A DNA stretch of 64,000 nt from Rahnella inusitata. GTDB lineage: Bacteria; Pseudomonadota; Gammaproteobacteria; Enterobacterales; Enterobacteriaceae. The stretch's first letter is position 1. Each line of letters starts with the position of its first letter. The stretch lies in NCBI RefSeq assembly GCF_003263515.1, contig NZ_JYDE01000019.1, positions 172,086-236,085 of the forward strand, read 5' to 3'. Below the pieces are notes generated by a model. It made no database searches, had not been told where the DNA came from, and saw nothing but the letters and a program-made list of their open reading frames with translations. Position numbers and translations under genes: made by a program. Shown here one piece after another: positions 47,848 to 58,602 of the stretch.

Positions 47848-48858
47848 ATGACCTCTCTCAATGCCTTTCCTTTCTCTGCTGTAAAAAAAAGTGGGCTGGC
47901 CCTCGCGCTTAGCATAGCGGCATTCTGCGCGCAGGCGGCGGATGTCACCGTGGCTTATCAGACCTCAGCCGAACCGGCCAAGGTCGCGCAGGCGGAAAAT
48001 ACCTTTGCTAAAGAATCCGGCGCGCAAGTCGACTGGCGCAAGTTTGACAGCGGATCGAGCGTACTGCGCGCGCTGGCCTCCGGCGACGTGCAGATTGGCA
48101 ATATCGGCTCCAGCCCGCTGGCGGTCGCCGCCAGTCAGAAGCTGCCGATCGAAGTGTTTTTACTGGCGTCTGAACTGGGCAGCTCCGAGGCGCTGGTAGT
48201 GAAGAAAAGTATTAATGATCCGAAAGACCTGATCGGCAAACGCATCGCGGTACCTTTTATTTCCACCACGCATTACAGCCTGTTGGCAGCGCTGAAGCAT
48301 TGGGGGATTGATCCTAAGCAGGTCACCATCGTGAATTTACAGCCTCCGGCTATCGCAGCAGCATGGGCGCGAGGCGATATCGACGGCGCGTATGTCTGGG
48401 CACCGGCGGTGAATGAACTGGAAAAAACCGGCAAAGTGCTGACCGATTCTGCCCAGGTCGGTAAATGGGGTTCGCCAACGCTGGACGTCTGGGTTGTGCG
48501 CAAAGACTTCGCCAAAGCCCATCCTGAAATCGTGACTGCTTTTGCCCGTAGCGCCCTGAAAGCACAGGGCGATTATCTGCAACAGCCGGAAAAATGGTTA
48601 CAGGATAAAAAGAATCTCGACACATTATCGCGCCTGAGCGGCGTGCCGGATGACCAGATCCCCGGTCTGGTGAAAGGTAACCGTTATCTGCCGGTGAGCG
48701 AGCAGATAACCCAGCTCGGTGAGCCGGTAAATAAAGCGATTAAAGACACGGCGGCGTTCCTCAAGGAGCAGGGCAAAATTCAGCAGACGGACGATGATTA
48801 CAGCGACTATGTGACCAGCGAGTTTGTGAAAGCGGTCCAGTCTGGCCCGAAATCCTGA
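47848..48858 (+). CDS. tauA: Taurine ABC transporter substrate-binding protein
   Basis: Periplasmic taurine-binding protein, 336 residues. ATG 47848 is preceded by GGAG at a loose 10 bp; an ATG 9 codons upstream has no Shine-Dalgarno. The signal peptide [14 protein letters not shown] plus a hydrophobic core is cleaved after CAQA near residue 30. The mature start [18 protein letters not shown] is almost that of E. coli TauA, which supports taurine specificity. It is the first gene of tauABCD, used for sulfur when sulfate is scarce. Confidence 0.95.
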   Translation: MTSLNAFPFSAVKKSGLALALSIAAFCAQAADVTVAYQTSAEPAKVAQAENTFAKESGAQVDWRKFDSGSSVLRALASGDVQIGNIGSSPLAVAASQKLPIEVFLLASELGSSEALVVKKSINDPKDLIGKRIAVPFISTTHYSLLAALKHWGIDPKQVTIVNLQPPAIAAAWARGDIDGAYVWAPAVNELEKTGKVLTDSAQVGKWGSPTLDVWVVRKDFAKAHPEIVTAFARSALKAQGDYLQQPEKWLQDKKNLDTLSRLSGVPDDQIPGLVKGNRYLPVSEQITQLGEPVNKAIKDTAAFLKEQGKIQQTDDDYSDYVTSEFVKAVQSGPKS

Positions 48859-48868
48859 GGAATTGGCT

Positions 48869-49636
48869 ATGTTAAACGTCTCGCATTTGTCGGCTGAATA
48901 TCAGGGGAAACCTGCGCTGAAAGACATTTCCTTGCAGATTTCCAGCGGTGAACTGGTGGTGGTACTCGGGCCTTCCGGCTGCGGAAAAACCACGCTGCTC
49001 AATCTGATCGCCGGTTTCCAGCCCGCGTCTTCCGGGAGCATTACGCTGGACGGACAGCCGGTGAACGGGCCGGGAGCCGATCGCGGTGTGGTCTTCCAGC
49101 ATGAAGGTTTATTGCCTTGGCGGGACGTGCAAAGCAATGTCGAATTTGGGCTGGAACTGGCTGGCGTGAAAAAAACACAGCGGCGTGATATCGCGCAGCG
49201 CATGTTAAGTAAGGTCGGTCTGGCGGGATATGAAAAGCATTTCATCTGGCAGCTTTCCGGCGGAATGCGCCAGCGGGTGGGGATTGCCCGCGCGCTGGCA
49301 GCGGATCCGCAGCTGCTGTTGCTCGATGAACCTTTCGGCGCACTCGATGCTTTCACCCGCGAACAGATGCAGGAATTACTGCTCACTATCTGGCGCGATA
49401 CCGGCAAACAGATTTTGCTTATCACCCACGATATTGAAGAAGCGGTGTTTCTGGCCAGCGAGCTCTTACTGCTGTCGCCGGGGCCGGGGCAGGTGGTAGA
49501 ACGGCTGAAGCTCAATTTTGGCCAGCGCTATGCCAGTGGTGAAAACTGCCGGGCGATCAAATCTGATCCCGAATTTATTGCTCAACGCGAATACGTGCTG
49601 GGTAAGGTCTTCCAGCAGCGCGAGGTGCTGATATGA
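48869..49636 (+). CDS. tauB: Taurine ABC transporter ATP-binding protein
   Basis: Cytoplasmic ATPase of the taurine importer, 255 residues from ATG 48869 (AGGA 7 bp upstream), equal to E. coli TauB; an in-frame TTG lies two codons earlier. Walker [10 protein letters not shown], the signature LSGGMRQR and Walker B LLLLDEP followed by FGALD are present. It overlaps tauC by 4 bp. Confidence 0.95.
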   Translation: MLNVSHLSAEYQGKPALKDISLQISSGELVVVLGPSGCGKTTLLNLIAGFQPASSGSITLDGQPVNGPGADRGVVFQHEGLLPWRDVQSNVEFGLELAGVKKTQRRDIAQRMLSKVGLAGYEKHFIWQLSGGMRQRVGIARALAADPQLLLLDEPFGALDAFTREQMQELLLTIWRDTGKQILLITHDIEEAVFLASELLLLSPGPGQVVERLKLNFGQRYASGENCRAIKSDPEFIAQREYVLGKVFQQREVLI

Positions 49637-50466
49637 GCCTCCACTCCGCGTTGAAAACCGCCACACCGACTGCCGTTTCGGGTCGCCGATTTCGCCTGCC
49701 GCGCAATGTTCGCCTGAGCATTGCCACGCTGCTGGTGTTATTGCTGGTATGGTGGGCAATCACTGCGTTGCATCTCATCAGCCCGTTATTTTTACCCGCG
49801 CCGCAGCAGGTCTTGCATCAGCTGTATGTGATCGCCAGTCCGCAGGGTTTTATGGATGCCACGCTGTGGCAGCATCTGGCCGCCAGCCTGACGCGGATCG
49901 TGATTGCGCTGCTGGCCGCGGTGATTCTCGGCGTACCGGTCGGGATCGCCATGGGATTGAATGACACCGTGCGTGGCATTCTTGATCCGCTTATCGAACT
50001 GTACCGCCCGGTGCCTCCGCTGGCGTATTTGCCGCTGATGGTCATCTGGTTTGGTATCGGCGAAACCTCAAAGATTTTACTGATTTATCTGGCGATTTTT
50101 GCCCCGGTGGCGCTTTCAGCACTGGCCGGTGTGCGCAGTGTTTCGCAGGTGCGGGTTCGCGCCGCGCAGGCGTTGGGCGCCAGCAAAATACAGGTTTTGC
50201 GTTATGTGATATTGCCAAGTGCGTTGCCGGAAATCCTGACGGGTATCCGCATCGGGCTGGGCGTCGGCTGGTCAACGCTGGTTGCGGCTGAGCTGATAGC
50301 CGCCACGCGCGGCCTCGGATTTATGGTGCAGTCGGCCGGTGAGTTTCTGGCAACCGATGTGGTGATTGCCGGGATCAGCGTCATCGCACTGATCGCTTTT
50401 AGTCTTGAACTCGGGTTGCGCGCCTTGCAGCGCAAACTGACCCCGTGGCATGGAGAACAGCAATGA
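49633..50466 (+). CDS. tauC: Taurine ABC transporter permease
   Basis: Inner-membrane permease of the taurine importer, 277 residues with about six helices. The EAA-loop segment [23 protein letters not shown] contacts the ATPase. The start overlaps the tauB stop (ATGA) and the stop overlaps the tauD start (ATGA), so tauB, tauC and tauD are coupled. Length is near E. coli TauC (275). Confidence 0.95.
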   Translation: MSLHSALKTATPTAVSGRRFRLPRNVRLSIATLLVLLLVWWAITALHLISPLFLPAPQQVLHQLYVIASPQGFMDATLWQHLAASLTRIVIALLAAVILGVPVGIAMGLNDTVRGILDPLIELYRPVPPLAYLPLMVIWFGIGETSKILLIYLAIFAPVALSALAGVRSVSQVRVRAAQALGASKIQVLRYVILPSALPEILTGIRIGLGVGWSTLVAAELIAATRGLGFMVQSAGEFLATDVVIAGISVIALIAFSLELGLRALQRKLTPWHGEQQ

Positions 50467-51311
50467 ACGAACGTCTGGCGATCACGCCATTAGGCCCGTA
50501 TATCGGCGCGCAGGTTGAGAATGTCATTCTGAGCAAACCGCTGTCTGATGCGCAGTTCGAGCAGCTCTATCACGCATTGTTGAAGCATCAGGTCTTATTC
50601 CTGCGCAATCAGCCGGTGACACCGCTTGAACAACGCGCGCTGGCCGCCCGTTTCGGCGATCTGCACATTCATCCGGTTTATCCGCATGCGCCGGATGTGG
50701 AAGAGATCATTGTGCTGGATACTCACGATGACAATCCGCCCGATAATGATAACTGGCACACCGACGTGACCTTTATCGAAACGCCGCCTGCCGGTGCGAT
50801 TTTAGCCGCGAAAAAGCTGCCCTCATCCGGTGGCGACACGCTGTGGGCCAGCGGGATTGCGGCGTTTAACGCGCTTTCTGAGCCTTTTCGCCAGTTGCTG
50901 ACCGGCTTGCAGGCCGAACACGATTTTACCAAATCCTTCCAGGAGTTTAAGTACCGCAAAACGGTGGAAGAACACGCGCAGTGGTTAAAGGCCAAAGAGA
51001 AAAACCCTCCGTTGCTGCATCCGGTGATCCGCACGCATCCGGTGAGCGGTAAACAGGCGTTATTCGTCAATGAAGGTTTTACGACGCGGATTGTCGGGCT
51101 GAGTGAAAAGGAGAGTACGGCGATCCTGACGTTCCTGTTCAGCCACATCACCAAACCGGAGTTTCAGGTGCGCTGGCGCTGGCAGGAAAATGACATCGCG
51201 ATCTGGGATAACCGGGTGACTCAGCATTACGCCAACGCGGATTATTTGCCGCAGCGGCGGATTATGCACAGGGCAACGATTCTGGGAGATAAGCCTTTTT
51301 ACAAAGCCTGA
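50463..51311 (+). CDS. tauD: Taurine dioxygenase
   Basis: Fe(II)/2-oxoglutarate dioxygenase that converts taurine to aminoacetaldehyde and sulfite, releasing usable sulfur. The 282-residue protein from ATG 50463 (GGAG upstream) has the iron ligands His99, Asp101 (NWHTD) and His255 (TQHYAN), and the 2-oxoglutarate-binding Arg270. The positions match E. coli TauD. It overlaps tauC by 4 bp and ends the operon. Confidence 0.96.
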   Translation: MNERLAITPLGPYIGAQVENVILSKPLSDAQFEQLYHALLKHQVLFLRNQPVTPLEQRALAARFGDLHIHPVYPHAPDVEEIIVLDTHDDNPPDNDNWHTDVTFIETPPAGAILAAKKLPSSGGDTLWASGIAAFNALSEPFRQLLTGLQAEHDFTKSFQEFKYRKTVEEHAQWLKAKEKNPPLLHPVIRTHPVSGKQALFVNEGFTTRIVGLSEKESTAILTFLFSHITKPEFQVRWRWQENDIAIWDNRVTQHYANADYLPQRRIMHRATILGDKPFYKA

Positions 51312-51394
51312 CGGGGTTGGCGGCGACGTTGTTGCTGCGTCTTGCTCCCGCACAATCACGCCAGGAAAGGGGGATTGTGCGGGAAAAGAAAGGC

Positions 51395-53314
51395 TCAACT
51401 TTCTAAATCAAACGCCTTCGCCAGCGATTCCAGCTGTTCCTGAGCGTCGAGCCAGGTCATTTCGGTGTCATCGAGCGCGCCTTTGACTTTTGTCTGCTGT
51501 TGCAGGCATTCCGTCAGTTCGGCTTTACGACTGATGTCGTAAATCGCCGAGTCGGCCAGACGTTCTTCGAGCGTGGCCAGTTCAGCGGTCAGTTTTTCCA
51601 TCTGCGTTTCGAGCTTCGTGATCTGTTTGCGCAGCGGCTGAGTCTGGTTGCGGAAATCGGCTTCGCGACGTTTCTGATCTTTACGCGACTGCGCACTGTT
51701 AACGCTGCCGTCTTTCGAAGGCGCATCCTGCTGATTTTCCTGACGCGAAATATCCACCAGCCATTGCTGATAATCTTCCAGATCACCATCGAACTGTTCG
51801 ACTTTACCGCCGTGAACCAGATACAGATCGTCGGTGGTGGAACGCAGTAAGTGGCGGTCATGCGAGACCACGACCATCGCGCCTTCGAAGTCCATCAGCG
51901 CTTCGGTCAGCGCCTGACGCATATCGAGATCCAGATGGTTGGTCGGTTCATCGAGCAGCAACAGGTTCGGGCGCTGCCAGACGATCAGCGCCAGCACCAG
52001 ACGCGCTTTTTCACCACCGGAGAAACGCCCGGTCGGATCTGTCACTTTATCGCCGTGGAAGCCAAAACCGCCGAGGTAATCACGCAGTTGCTGTTCGGTT
52101 TCTTTCGCCGCCAGCCGCACCAGATGCTGTAGCGGAGAATCTTCCGCACGCAGAAACTCAAGCTGATGCTGCGCGAAGTAACCGAGTTTGACCCCTTTCG
52201 ACAGGCCGATATCGCCCTGCAGCGGCGCCATGGTTCCGGCGAGCAGTTTAATCAGCGTCGATTTACCAGCGCCGTTGCGACCCAGCAGGCCGATACGCGA
52301 GCCTGGCACCAAATTTAGTTTGATCGAATCCAGAATGGTGGTGTCGCCGTAACCGGCGCTGACTTTTTCCATGCGCAGCAGCGGATCGGGTAAACTTTCC
52401 GGCGAACGGAAGCTAAAATGAAAAGGATTGTCGACGTGCGCCGGGGCAATCAGCTCCATACGTTCCAGCATCTTGATACGGCTCTGCGCCTGTTTGGCTT
52501 TGGTCGCCTGTGCGCGGAAGCGATCGATATAGCTTTGCAGATGCGCCACTTTTTCCTGCTGACTTTCAAACAATGCCTGCTGCTGTGACAGTTTGGTCGC
52601 ACGCTGACGTTCAAAAGACGAGTAGTTGCCGGTGTATTCGTTCAGCGTTTGCTGCTCGATGTGCAAAATTTTATCGACAATAGGATCGAGGAAATCGCGG
52701 TCATGGGAAATCAGCACCAGCGTGCCGGTGTAGCTTTTCAGCCACTTTTCCAGCCAGATTACTGCGTCCAAATCAAGGTGGTTGGTCGGTTCGTCAAGCA
52801 ACAGTAAATCAGAGCGGCAGATCAGCGCCTGCGCCAGATTGAGGCGCATACGCCAGCCACCGGAGAAGGATTTCACCGGCTGCTGGAGCTGACTCTGACT
52901 AAAACCTAAACCGCTGAGCAGGCTGGACGCACGCGCCGGAATGGTCCAGGCGTTAATGGCATCCAGTTTGCCGTGCAGCGTGGCAATGGCGTGGCCATCA
53001 TCACGATCGTTCGCGAGCTGTAATTCGGCTTCTAACTGACGAAATTCGCGGTCGCCGTCGATAACATACTCTATCGCTGGCACGTCCAGGGCCGGTGTTT
53101 CCTGATTTACCCAGGCCAGCGCCCAGTTGGTCGGAAATGTCAGGTTGCCTGCATCGGCGCTCATTTCACCTTTTAACAGAGAAATAAGGGTGGATTTACC
53201 GCAGCCATTTTTGCCCACCAGTCCGACTTTTTGGCCGGGATTGATGGTCGCAGACGCGTTGTCCAGCAGCACGTTTGTGCCGCGTCGGATTTGTAAGGAG
53301 GAGAAAACAATCAT
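51395..53314 (-). CDS. yheS: ABC-F ATPase YheS
   Basis: A 639-residue ABC-F protein with two nucleotide-binding domains and no membrane segments. Walker A motifs GKNGCGKST (near residue 36) and GRNGAGKST (near 345), signatures SGGWRMRL and SGGEKARL, a Gln/Lys-rich linker between them and a C-terminal coiled-coil. ABC-F proteins act on the ribosome; YheS is thought to help resolve stalled translation. It is divergent from kefG across 129 bp, as in E. coli. Confidence 0.95.
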   Translation of the reverse strand: MIVFSSLQIRRGTNVLLDNASATINPGQKVGLVGKNGCGKSTLISLLKGEMSADAGNLTFPTNWALAWVNQETPALDVPAIEYVIDGDREFRQLEAELQLANDRDDGHAIATLHGKLDAINAWTIPARASSLLSGLGFSQSQLQQPVKSFSGGWRMRLNLAQALICRSDLLLLDEPTNHLDLDAVIWLEKWLKSYTGTLVLISHDRDFLDPIVDKILHIEQQTLNEYTGNYSSFERQRATKLSQQQALFESQQEKVAHLQSYIDRFRAQATKAKQAQSRIKMLERMELIAPAHVDNPFHFSFRSPESLPDPLLRMEKVSAGYGDTTILDSIKLNLVPGSRIGLLGRNGAGKSTLIKLLAGTMAPLQGDIGLSKGVKLGYFAQHQLEFLRAEDSPLQHLVRLAAKETEQQLRDYLGGFGFHGDKVTDPTGRFSGGEKARLVLALIVWQRPNLLLLDEPTNHLDLDMRQALTEALMDFEGAMVVVSHDRHLLRSTTDDLYLVHGGKVEQFDGDLEDYQQWLVDISRQENQQDAPSKDGSVNSAQSRKDQKRREADFRNQTQPLRKQITKLETQMEKLTAELATLEERLADSAIYDISRKAELTECLQQQTKVKGALDDTEMTWLDAQEQLESLAKAFDLES

Positions 53315-53443
53315 AAAGCGCCGTGTTGAGAGTATGTTAAATTGTCACGATATTAGGTTAAACAAGACGTATCGCGTCCTATTTTGTCTTTGCGAAGCAT
53401 GGTAACGGAAAAACCGCACCCTGACGACGCTTTGGAGGTATTG

Positions 53444-53998
53444 ATGTCGCAGCCACCAAAGGTTTTGCTGCTGTACGCCCATCCGGAATCACCCGATTCG
53501 GTCGCCAACCGCGTTTTACTGCAGCAAGCACAGCAACTCGGCCATGTCACCGTGCACGATTTGTACGCCCACTATCCCGATTTCTTTATTGATATCCACC
53601 GCGAGCAACAGTTGCTGCGCGAACATAAGGTGATCGTCTTCCAGCATCCGCTTTATACCTACAGCTGCCCGGCGTTGCTCAAGGAGTGGATGGATCGCGT
53701 GCTGGCGCGTGGATTCGCCAGCGGGGCAGGCGGCAACGAGCTGCGTGGCAAATACTGGCGTTCGGTAATAACCACCGGCGAGCCGGAAGGTGCATACAAG
53801 GCGGGCGGGTATAACCGCTATCCGATGTCCGACATTATGCGGCCTTTCGAGCTGACCTCGGCGATGTGCCACATGCACTGGATGACACCCATCATCATTT
53901 ACTGGGCGCGACGTCAGAAACCTGATGTGTTGCAAAGCCATGCTGAAGCCTACGGCGAATGGCTTAAATCGCCGCTGCCTCACGGAGGGATCGCATAA
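53444..53998 (+). CDS. kefG: KefG, ancillary subunit of KefB
   Basis: Flavodoxin-fold quinone reductase-like protein that activates the KefB potassium efflux system. ATG 53444, with GGAGG 5 bp upstream, gives 184 residues as in E. coli; the open frame extends 20 codons further. The N-terminal [12 protein letters not shown] and the FMN-type region [18 protein letters not shown] fit the family. It overlaps kefB by one base. Confidence 0.95.
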   Translation: MSQPPKVLLLYAHPESPDSVANRVLLQQAQQLGHVTVHDLYAHYPDFFIDIHREQQLLREHKVIVFQHPLYTYSCPALLKEWMDRVLARGFASGAGGNELRGKYWRSVITTGEPEGAYKAGGYNRYPMSDIMRPFELTSAMCHMHWMTPIIIYWARRQKPDVLQSHAEAYGEWLKSPLPHGGIA

Positions 53999-55806
53999 TG
54001 GATGGTTCGAATCTGCCCGCAGCGATCTTGCTGTTTTTATTCGCTGCGGTGGTCGCGGTCCCTCTCGCGCAACGTTTAGGTATCGGCGCAGTGCTGGGCT
54101 ATTTGCTGGCCGGGATCGCCATCGGCCCGTGGGGTTTGGGTTTTATCCGCGACGTGGATGAAATTCTGCATTTCTCCGAGCTGGGCGTGGTCTTCCTGAT
54201 GTTTATCATCGGGCTGGAGCTGAATCCCGGAAAATTGTGGGCACTGCGGCGGCAAATTTTTGGTGTCGGTGCCGGACAGGTGATCCTCACGGCACTGGTA
54301 CTCGGCGGATTGTTGTATCTGACGAAATTCTCGTGGCAGGCGGCAGTGATCGGCGGTATCGGGCTGGCAATGTCTTCGACGGCGATGGCGTTGCAACTGA
54401 TGCGCGACAAAGGCATGACCCGCAACGAAGGCGGGCAACTGGGGTTTGCCGTGCTGCTGTTCCAGGATATCGCTGTGATCCCGGCGCTGGCGCTGATCCC
54501 GATTCTGGCGGGTGGCAGCGAGGGCGGTAATAACTGGGAAATGATCGGCATGAAAGTGCTGGCGTTCGGCGGGATGCTAATCGGCGGGCGCTATCTGCTG
54601 CGGCCGATTTTCAGGCTAATCGTGGCCTCTGGCGTGCGTGAAGTGTTTACCGCCGCCGCGCTTTTGGTGGTGCTGGGCTCGGCGCTGTTTATGGATACGC
54701 TGGGCTTCTCGATGGCCCTCGGGACATTTATCGCCGGGATTTTACTGGCTGAAAGCGAATATCAGCACGAACTGGAAATCGCGATCGAGCCGTTTAAAGG
54801 TTTACTGCTGGGGTTGTTCTTTATTTCCGTCGGTATGGCGCTGAATCTCGGGGTGTTGTATACCCATATTCTGCTGGTGCTGGCCGGCGTGATTATTCTG
54901 GTCACGGTGAAGGGCGCGGTGCTATACGGCCTGTCACGGGTATTTGGCTTGCGCACCTCGGTACGGTTGCAGTTTTCTGCGGTGCTTAGTCAGGGCGGTG
55001 AATTCGCCTTCGTATTGTTCTCGGCGGCGGGCGCGCAGAAAGTCATTTCCTCCTCGCAGCTTTCGCTGTTGCTGGTTGTGGTCACGCTGTCGATGATGAC
55101 CACGCCGCTGCTGATGCAGTGGGTCGATCGCATTCTGGTGCGCCGTTACAACGATGGCGAAGAGAGTGACGAGCAGCATTTTGTACAGGATGATGAGCCG
55201 CAGGTGATTATCGTCGGCTTTGGCCGTTTCGGGCAGGTGATCGGGCGTTTGCTGATGGCCAACAAGATGCGGATCACCGTGCTGGAGCGTGATATCAGCG
55301 CCGTCGGCCTGATGCGCACTTACGGTTATAAAGTGTATTACGGCGATGCCACCGAACTCGAACTGCTCAGAGCGTCCGGCGCGGAGAAGGCGAAGTCGAT
55401 TGTCATCACTTGTGATGAACCGGAAGACACCATGACGATTGTCCATTTGTGTCAGCAGCACTTCCCGCATTTGAATATTCTGGCGCGTGCCCGTGGCCGT
55501 GTAGAGGCGCATGAGTTGTTGCAGGCCGGTGTAGCGAACTTCTCTCGCGAGACGTTTTCCAGTGCGCTGGAGTTGGGCAAGAAAGCGCTGGTCACCCTGG
55601 GGATGCATCCTCACAGTGCTTACCGTGCGCAGCAGCATTTTCGCCGTCTCGATATGCGGATGCTGCGTGAACTGGTGCCGCAAAACCGCGGCGATGTGGC
55701 GCAGATCTCCCGTGTTAAAGAAGCGCGGCGCGAGCTGGAAGACATCTTTCAGAGCGAAATGCATAACGAACGTCGCCAGCTTGATGGCTGGGACGACGAT
55801 GAATAG
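53998..55806 (+). CDS. kefB: Glutathione-gated potassium efflux protein KefB
   Basis: Inner-membrane potassium:proton antiporter gated by glutathione adducts, protecting the cell from electrophiles by cytoplasmic acidification. The 602-residue protein has about 12-13 transmembrane helices (residues 5-380) and a C-terminal RCK/KTN domain starting [17 protein letters not shown] near 402. E. coli KefB is 601 residues. It starts on the last base of the kefG stop, and yheV follows. Confidence 0.96.
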   Translation: MDGSNLPAAILLFLFAAVVAVPLAQRLGIGAVLGYLLAGIAIGPWGLGFIRDVDEILHFSELGVVFLMFIIGLELNPGKLWALRRQIFGVGAGQVILTALVLGGLLYLTKFSWQAAVIGGIGLAMSSTAMALQLMRDKGMTRNEGGQLGFAVLLFQDIAVIPALALIPILAGGSEGGNNWEMIGMKVLAFGGMLIGGRYLLRPIFRLIVASGVREVFTAAALLVVLGSALFMDTLGFSMALGTFIAGILLAESEYQHELEIAIEPFKGLLLGLFFISVGMALNLGVLYTHILLVLAGVIILVTVKGAVLYGLSRVFGLRTSVRLQFSAVLSQGGEFAFVLFSAAGAQKVISSSQLSLLLVVVTLSMMTTPLLMQWVDRILVRRYNDGEESDEQHFVQDDEPQVIIVGFGRFGQVIGRLLMANKMRITVLERDISAVGLMRTYGYKVYYGDATELELLRASGAEKAKSIVITCDEPEDTMTIVHLCQQHFPHLNILARARGRVEAHELLQAGVANFSRETFSSALELGKKALVTLGMHPHSAYRAQQHFRRLDMRMLRELVPQNRGDVAQISRVKEARRELEDIFQSEMHNERRQLDGWDDDE

Positions 55807-55883
55807 CCGGCAGACGAAAAATAATTTCGCCATTTGATCGAAAACTGACCGGACGCAATGTCGGAAAATTCAGGAGAAGTAAC

Positions 55884-56087
55884 ATGGCTAGTACCCGTAA
55901 ACGTTTCATCGCCGGTGCGGTTTGCCCGAAATGTAAGGCGCTGGATACGCTGGCGTTATGGCAGGAAGATCAGGTCGAAGTGGTGGAATGCATGAAGTGC
56001 GGACACCATCAGCGGCAGACCGATGCGCAGGTCAGCAAGAAGCTGCGCCCGGAAGAGCAGGTGATCGGTATTTTTGATCCGAAGTAG
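55884..56087 (+). CDS. yheV: YheV, small zinc-ribbon protein
   Basis: A 67-residue protein with two CxxC pairs (CPKC and CMKC), a likely zinc ribbon, and no other known domain. It matches E. coli YheV in length and order after kefB. AGGAGAAG lies about 7 bp before the ATG. Function is not known. Confidence 0.92.
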   Translation: MASTRKRFIAGAVCPKCKALDTLALWQEDQVEVVECMKCGHHQRQTDAQVSKKLRPEEQVIGIFDPK

Positions 56088-56287
56088 CGTTATTGTCCGC
56101 GATTTTTTATGCTGTGGGGTACAGCGGCGCGGATTTCCGCTACACTCTTCGCCAAATTTATCCGGTATCGCTTTTCGGGATGATCTCATCGAAAAGTGGC
56201 CGTCACTGAATTAGTCTTGACCGACGTTGCGTACGTTGTTGAGACGTCCGCAGACAACAAATTAAGTTTCCAACGGTAGGAGTTATC

Positions 56288-56893
56288 ATGAAAGTATCAA
56301 AAGACCTGGTCATCAGCGTGGCATATCAGGTACGTACAGAAGACGGTGTGTTGGTTGATGAATCTCCGGTGAGCGCACCGTTGGATTACCTGCATGGCCA
56401 TGGTTCACTGATCTCCGGTCTGGAAACAGCGCTGGAAGGTCATGCGATTGGTGACGTGTTCGACGTGCATGTTGGCGCAAACGACGCCTACGGCAACTAC
56501 GACGAAAACCTGGTACAGCGCGTGCCTAAAGACGTGTTCATGGGTGTTGAAGAACTGGAAGTCGGTATGCGCTTCCTGGCTGACACCGATCAGGGCCCGG
56601 TTCCTGTCGAAATCACTGAAGTTGACGGCGACCACGTCGTTGTTGACGGCAACCACATGCTGGCGGGTCAGGATCTGAACTTCCACGTAGAAGTGGTTGC
56701 TATCCGTGAAGCGACGGAAGAAGAACTGGCTCATGGCCACGTTCATGGCGAACACGGCCACGACCATGGTCACGATCACGAACATGGCGACGGTTGCTGC
56801 GGCGGCCACGGTCACAGCCATGATCACGATCACGGTCATGACGAACCGAAGAAAGGCGGCTGCGGCGGCAACGGCGGTTGCGGTTGTCACTAA
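56288..56893 (+). CDS. slyD: FKBP-type peptidyl-prolyl isomerase SlyD
   Basis: Cytosolic proline isomerase, chaperone and nickel-binding protein that helps hydrogenase maturation. The 201-residue protein has the FKBP domain (about 1-70 and 125-150) with the inserted chaperone flap between, then a C-terminal metal-binding tail rich in His, Cys, Asp and Gly ending CGGNGGCGCH. The tail has many HGH and HDH units, as in E. coli SlyD. It ends in a strong terminator and converges on slyX. Confidence 0.97.
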   Translation: MKVSKDLVISVAYQVRTEDGVLVDESPVSAPLDYLHGHGSLISGLETALEGHAIGDVFDVHVGANDAYGNYDENLVQRVPKDVFMGVEELEVGMRFLADTDQGPVPVEITEVDGDHVVVDGNHMLAGQDLNFHVEVVAIREATEEELAHGHVHGEHGHDHGHDHEHGDGCCGGHGHSHDHDHGHDEPKKGGCGGNGGCGCH

Positions 56894-56918
56894 TCGTTCT
56901 GCGCGTTTAGCTGCATAT

Positions 56919-56950
56919 AAGAAAGGCGCCTGATTGGCGCCTTTCTTTTT
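56919..56950. terminator. Terminator between slyD and slyX
   Basis: AAGAAAGGCGCC and GGCGCCTTTC pair around TGATT and end in TTTTT. The A run on the left may also serve the minus strand. Confidence 0.92.
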
Positions 56951-56969
56951 ACCTGCGTCCGCTACGCTA

Positions 56970-57194
56970 TCAGTAATGCGGTGGCGGAGTCTCTTCTGAC
57001 TGATCGGCAATCATCGACGGCTGGCTGGCGCGGAGCTTGTCGGTCAGCAGGCGCAGATGATCGTGCAAACGGCTCATTTCAAGCTGGTGTTGCGTGACGA
57101 TCATGTTCAGCTCTTCAATGGTCACTTCCTGAAAAGCCAGCTTGTTTTCCAGCATTTCCAGACGCTGTTCAACGGTATTTGAGTTCATCTTCAT
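56970..57194 (-). CDS. slyX: SlyX protein
   Basis: A 74-residue hydrophilic protein whose heptad pattern ([22 protein letters not shown]) suggests a coiled coil. E. coli SlyX is about the same length and also lies convergent to slyD. No enzymatic motif; its function is unknown. It is divergent from fkpA. Confidence 0.92.
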   Translation of the reverse strand: MKMNSNTVEQRLEMLENKLAFQEVTIEELNMIVTQHQLEMSRLHDHLRLLTDKLRASQPSMIADQSEETPPPHY

Positions 57195-57480
57195 TACCTC
57201 ATCGTGTGGCTCAAGTTGATCAGATTGAGCACTGACCGGAACTTCATCCTGTATTTAGGGAAGCGATTCTACCTGCAAATACGGCCAATTACCTGACCTC
57301 TATGGCGCTCAACCATCGCTTTTCAACGGTTTTGCGAAACTTATTGATGCACAAAAGGTCTGAAATAGACGCTAATGGCGTGTATAGAGATTGTTTTGTC
57401 GTGAGACGGACAGTTATAGTAACCGCCGAACTTTCGTAATGATTACCAGAAGACAGAAACTTCTGGTCCTGGAGAAATGG

Positions 57481-58338
57481 ATGAAATCACTGTTTAAAGT
57501 CACCCTGCTGGCAACGACCATGGCAATCGCTCTGAACGCGACGCAGGTTATGGCAGCTGAAACTGCACCGGCCGCAGCGGCAACCCCTGCTGCCACCGCG
57601 CCAGCTGCAGCTGCACCAGCAGCGGCAGAAGCCTCTAAGTTTAAAAGTGATGACGAGCAGGCTGCGTACGCACTGGGCGCTTCACTGGGCCGTTATATGG
57701 AAAACTCCCTGAAAGAACAAGAAAAACTGGGCATCAAACTGGATAAAGACCAGTTGATCGCCGGTGTTCAGGATGCGTTTGCAAATAAAAGCAAACTGTC
57801 CGATCAGGAAATCGAGAAAACCCTGCAAACCTTCGAAGGCCGTGTGAAAGCTGCTGCTCAGGCGAAGATGGAACAGGACGCTAAAGCGAACTCCGATAAA
57901 GGTGATAAATTCCGCGCTGACTTCGCCAAAGAAAAAGGCGTGAAGAAAGCAGAGTCTGGCCTGCTGTATCAGGTAGAAAAACCAGGTACTGGCGCAGCGC
58001 CTAAAGACAGCGATACCGTTGTCGTGAACTACAAAGGCACCCTGACCGACGGTACGGAGTTCGATAACTCTTATACCCGTGGTGAGCCACTGTCTTTCCG
58101 TCTTGATGGTGTGATCCCTGGCTGGACCGAAGGCCTGAAACACATTAAGAAAGGCGGCAAAATCAAGCTGGTCATTCCACCAGAACTGGCCTACGGCAAA
58201 ACCGGCGTGCCGGGGATCCCTGCTAACTCCACTCTGGTGTTCGACGTAGAACTGCTGGATGTGAAAGCAGCGCCTAAAGCTGATCCAAAGTCAGCTGAAA
58301 AACCTGCCGAAGCTGAAGCCGCGCCAAAAGCTAATTAA
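57481..58338 (+). CDS. fkpA: Periplasmic FKBP-type peptidyl-prolyl isomerase FkpA
   Basis: Periplasmic proline isomerase and chaperone. ATG 57481 follows GGAG by 6 bp; a longer open frame upstream has no homology. The 285-residue precursor has a signal peptide cleaved near QVMA-AET, an Ala/Pro-rich linker, an alpha-helical dimerisation domain (about 45-150) and the C-terminal FKBP domain (VVNYKGTLTDGTEFDNSY, FRLDGVIPGW, VFDVELLDV). It is longer than E. coli FkpA (270) through Ala-rich segments at both ends. Confidence 0.96.
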   Translation: MKSLFKVTLLATTMAIALNATQVMAAETAPAAAATPAATAPAAAAPAAAEASKFKSDDEQAAYALGASLGRYMENSLKEQEKLGIKLDKDQLIAGVQDAFANKSKLSDQEIEKTLQTFEGRVKAAAQAKMEQDAKANSDKGDKFRADFAKEKGVKKAESGLLYQVEKPGTGAAPKDSDTVVVNYKGTLTDGTEFDNSYTRGEPLSFRLDGVIPGWTEGLKHIKKGGKIKLVIPPELAYGKTGVPGIPANSTLVFDVELLDVKAAPKADPKSAEKPAEAEAAPKAN

Positions 58339-58361
58339 GCTCGCGTTCAGCAGGTGTACAG

Positions 58362-58390
58362 AACCGTCGCATAACGCGGCGGTTTTTTTT
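58362..58390 (+). terminator. Terminator after fkpA
   Basis: AACCGTCGC and GCGGCGGTT form the stem around ATAAC, followed by a run of eight T bases. Confidence 0.9.
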
Positions 58391-58451
58391 CGCCAGTGAC
58401 TTTTATCGCCATCAGCCCCTCTTTTTACTGCGGTTACTCTATGATGATTAC

Positions 58452-58480
58452 TTGACGCTTTTGTCCGTCGGGCATAACGT
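58452..58480 (+). promoter_or_regulatory. Candidate promoter for yheO-tusDCB
   Basis: TTGACG (58452-58457) and TAACGT (58475-58480) are 17 bp apart, about 120 bp before yheO. The -10 is imperfect. Confidence 0.4.
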
Positions 58481-58602
58481 CACAGATCCGTAAACTCGCA
58501 AGGCCGTTTTTTCTGTAGTTTTGATACAGTAACGACCCTGGAATGATGAATAATGCGCCCATGGCTCTATGAGAAGGCGCGATGCAGAGGGTGGTAGCTT
58601 CA

